Part shown: positions 4,661-5,676 of the stretch, one piece after another
Numbering within the stretch: position 1 is the stretch's first letter
How the letters are laid out: each line of letters opens with the position of its first letter
From: Verrucomicrobiota bacterium
GTDB lineage: Bacteria > Verrucomicrobiota > Verrucomicrobiia > Chthoniobacterales > UBA10450
Length of the DNA stretch: 5,676 nt
NCBI GenBank assembly: GCA_003219095.1
Contig: QHPM01000044.1
Location: 1 to 5,676, forward strand
Reading direction: 5' to 3'
Translations under genes and position numbers: made by a program
The notes under the pieces: model-generated
What the model was told of the DNA's origin: nothing
Databases searched by the model: none
What the model saw: only the letters and a program-made list of their open reading frames with translations

Positions 4661-5676
4661 TCACAATGTGGTCGGATATGTTTCCGGCAGCTCGCCGCGG
4701 TCCCATTGTGAGGTGCGTTCCAGCGGCTCCAGCCCGCGAGTTTCGTCGATGTGAATGATGGCATCGAATTGAGCCGGGAGGCGTACTTCGAAGTAATGAC
4801 TGAGACGCTCGGTCTCTGGTCGGTAAATCACACCGATAGCGCGTTGCAGCCGCTCCCTTTGCAAAAAGTCGTTAGCGCTATTACGCTCGCGCAGGTCGAT
4901 CCAGAAACTCGGCTGAGCAGTAGCATGAAACAATTCCTCGTAGCTGCCGGCCAATGCAGGGCGAACACGTTTGCGTTCGGCAGGCGCGCCCCAGTCCGAT
5001 GCAGCTGTCACCGTCCCGGTATAGGTGGTGAAACCAATAGCGAAAGAGCGACCGCCAAAGCGTTCTCGTACCAGCTGGCCGATGTTAAGCTCGCCACGCG
5101 CGTGCATCTCGGTGGCCCGGGCATCGCCCAGATGAGAATTGTGCGCCCAGACAACGATTTTGGTCTGGCCGCGATCAAGGTGGCTAAACAGCTCATTCAA
5201 CGTTTCGAACATATGTTGGTCGCGCAGATTCCATGAGCTGGCGCGCCCGTGAAACATGGCGCGATAATAGCGTTCCGCGTTCATGACCACCCGCGCGTTC
5301 TGCTCCGCGGAAAAGAATTCTTCCTCGCCAATGTGTCCGTCGCGCTGGATGAACTCGGCATATTTTCGTCGCATTTCCGTTAGTTGTGCCACGACATCGT
5401 TTTCGCATGGCTCCGCTCCACCGGCGACAGTGGCAAGGCCATAATGCTGCGGATCTTCGCCAAAATGATCGAAACAAGCGTAGCGCTGACGCGCCCGGCG
5501 CGCCGCGGCTGGGTCGATCTTGTCGAGATAGTTGAGCACCGCGTCGATGGAAGTATGCATGCTGTAGAGATCGAGTCCGTAAAAGCCGGCAAGATTGTCC
5601 TTATTGTGCGCATTCCATTGTCGCAGCCATTCGACGAAATCAACGACCACAGTGTTACGCCACATCCATGAAGGAA
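4661..5676 (-). CDS. Erythromycin-esterase-family hydrolase, C-terminal part (runs off the right edge)
   Basis: The visible part is 337 codons; the frame is open through the window edge (Pro-Ser-Trp precede the internal Met at 5663-5665), so the true start lies outside. Counted from that Met, family signatures are [14 protein letters not shown] (2-15), [10 protein letters not shown] (27-36), [20 protein letters not shown] (119-138), [10 protein letters not shown] (143-152), [17 protein letters not shown] (171-187) with conserved His175 and His178, [12 protein letters not shown] (211-222), [19 protein letters not shown] (278-296) and a closing LEPLE…ETYP. These identify the Ere-like (Pfam Erythro_esteras) family, which includes macrolide esterases EreA/EreB and many uncharacterised soil-bacterial proteins. 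The N-terminal catalytic Glu/His motifs are off-window, so activity cannot be judged. Chromosomal relatives need not confer macrolide resistance. The 3' end at 4661 (TGA) is clear. Confidence 0.9.
   Translation of the reverse strand, partial: PSWMWRNTVVVDFVEWLRQWNAHNKDNLAGFYGLDLYSMHTSIDAVLNYLDKIDPAAARRARQRYACFDHFGEDPQHYGLATVAGGAEPCENDVVAQLTEMRRKYAEFIQRDGHIGEEEFFSAEQNARVVMNAERYYRAMFHGRASSWNLRDQHMFETLNELFSHLDRGQTKIVVWAHNSHLGDARATEMHARGELNIGQLVRERFGGRSFAIGFTTYTGTVTAASDWGAPAERKRVRPALAGSYEELFHATAQPSFWIDLRERNSANDFLQRERLQRAIGVIYRPETERLSHYFEVRLPAQFDAIIHIDETRGLEPLERTSQWDRGELPETYPTTL

Noticed and set aside
4751..5236. Plus-strand 161-codon frame opposite the esterase-family gene
   Set aside because: It is the shadow of a strand with many conserved family motifs.

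Overview
This 5.7-kb window looks like chromosomal DNA from an uncultured soil bacterium with mid-to-high G+C. A Verrucomicrobia (Chthoniobacterales-like) or Acidobacteria-type host is my best guess. That guess rests on the GTG/TTG starts with little Shine-Dalgarno signal, the secreted Ala/Ser/Pro/Lys repeat protein, the HisKA_3/NarL two-component pair, and non-coding repeats whose chance translations ('CGTAILAV', 'ILSEAKDL') I remember as scattered through such genomes. It is an inference, not a proof.

Layout from left to right. (1) 1-110, minus strand: the first 36 codons of a small membrane-anchored or exported protein that runs off the left edge, with a hairpin in its leader. (2) 315-483, minus strand: an intact tRNA-Val(CAC), followed 96 bp downstream by a 31-bp near-perfect copy of its 3' end, like an attachment-site scar. 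(3) About 693-2581, plus strand: a membrane HisKA_3 sensor kinase and a NarL/FixJ response regulator. They are separated by about 180 bp that holds a perfect hairpin, a compact palindrome that is also a tandem repeat, and a Shine-Dalgarno-like AAGGAG with no ordinary start codon at the right distance. (4) About 2483-2820: a dense block of palindromic non-coding repeats, including a 122-bp pair of inverted hairpins (REPIN/BIME-like). The regulator reads into this block, so its DNA-binding domain lacks the normal C-terminal end. (5) 2848-4226, minus strand: a likely two-gene unit encoding a four-helix membrane protein of unknown function and a secreted protein with four 25-residue basic repeats, closed by a clear intrinsic terminator. 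(6) 4227-4660: a gene-free spacer containing a dispersed repeat. (7) 4661-5676, minus strand: the C-terminal three quarters of an erythromycin-esterase-family protein that runs off the right edge.

Functionally, the kinase and regulator should form one phosphorelay, but whether the regulator can still dimerise or bind DNA is doubtful. The membrane protein and the secreted repeat protein are probably co-transcribed and both act at the cell envelope. I see no defence system, CRISPR array, transposase or biosynthetic cluster. The most unusual features are the repeat-truncated regulator with its neighbouring REPIN-like element, the tRNA 3'-end duplication, and the RGRKK-repeat exported protein.
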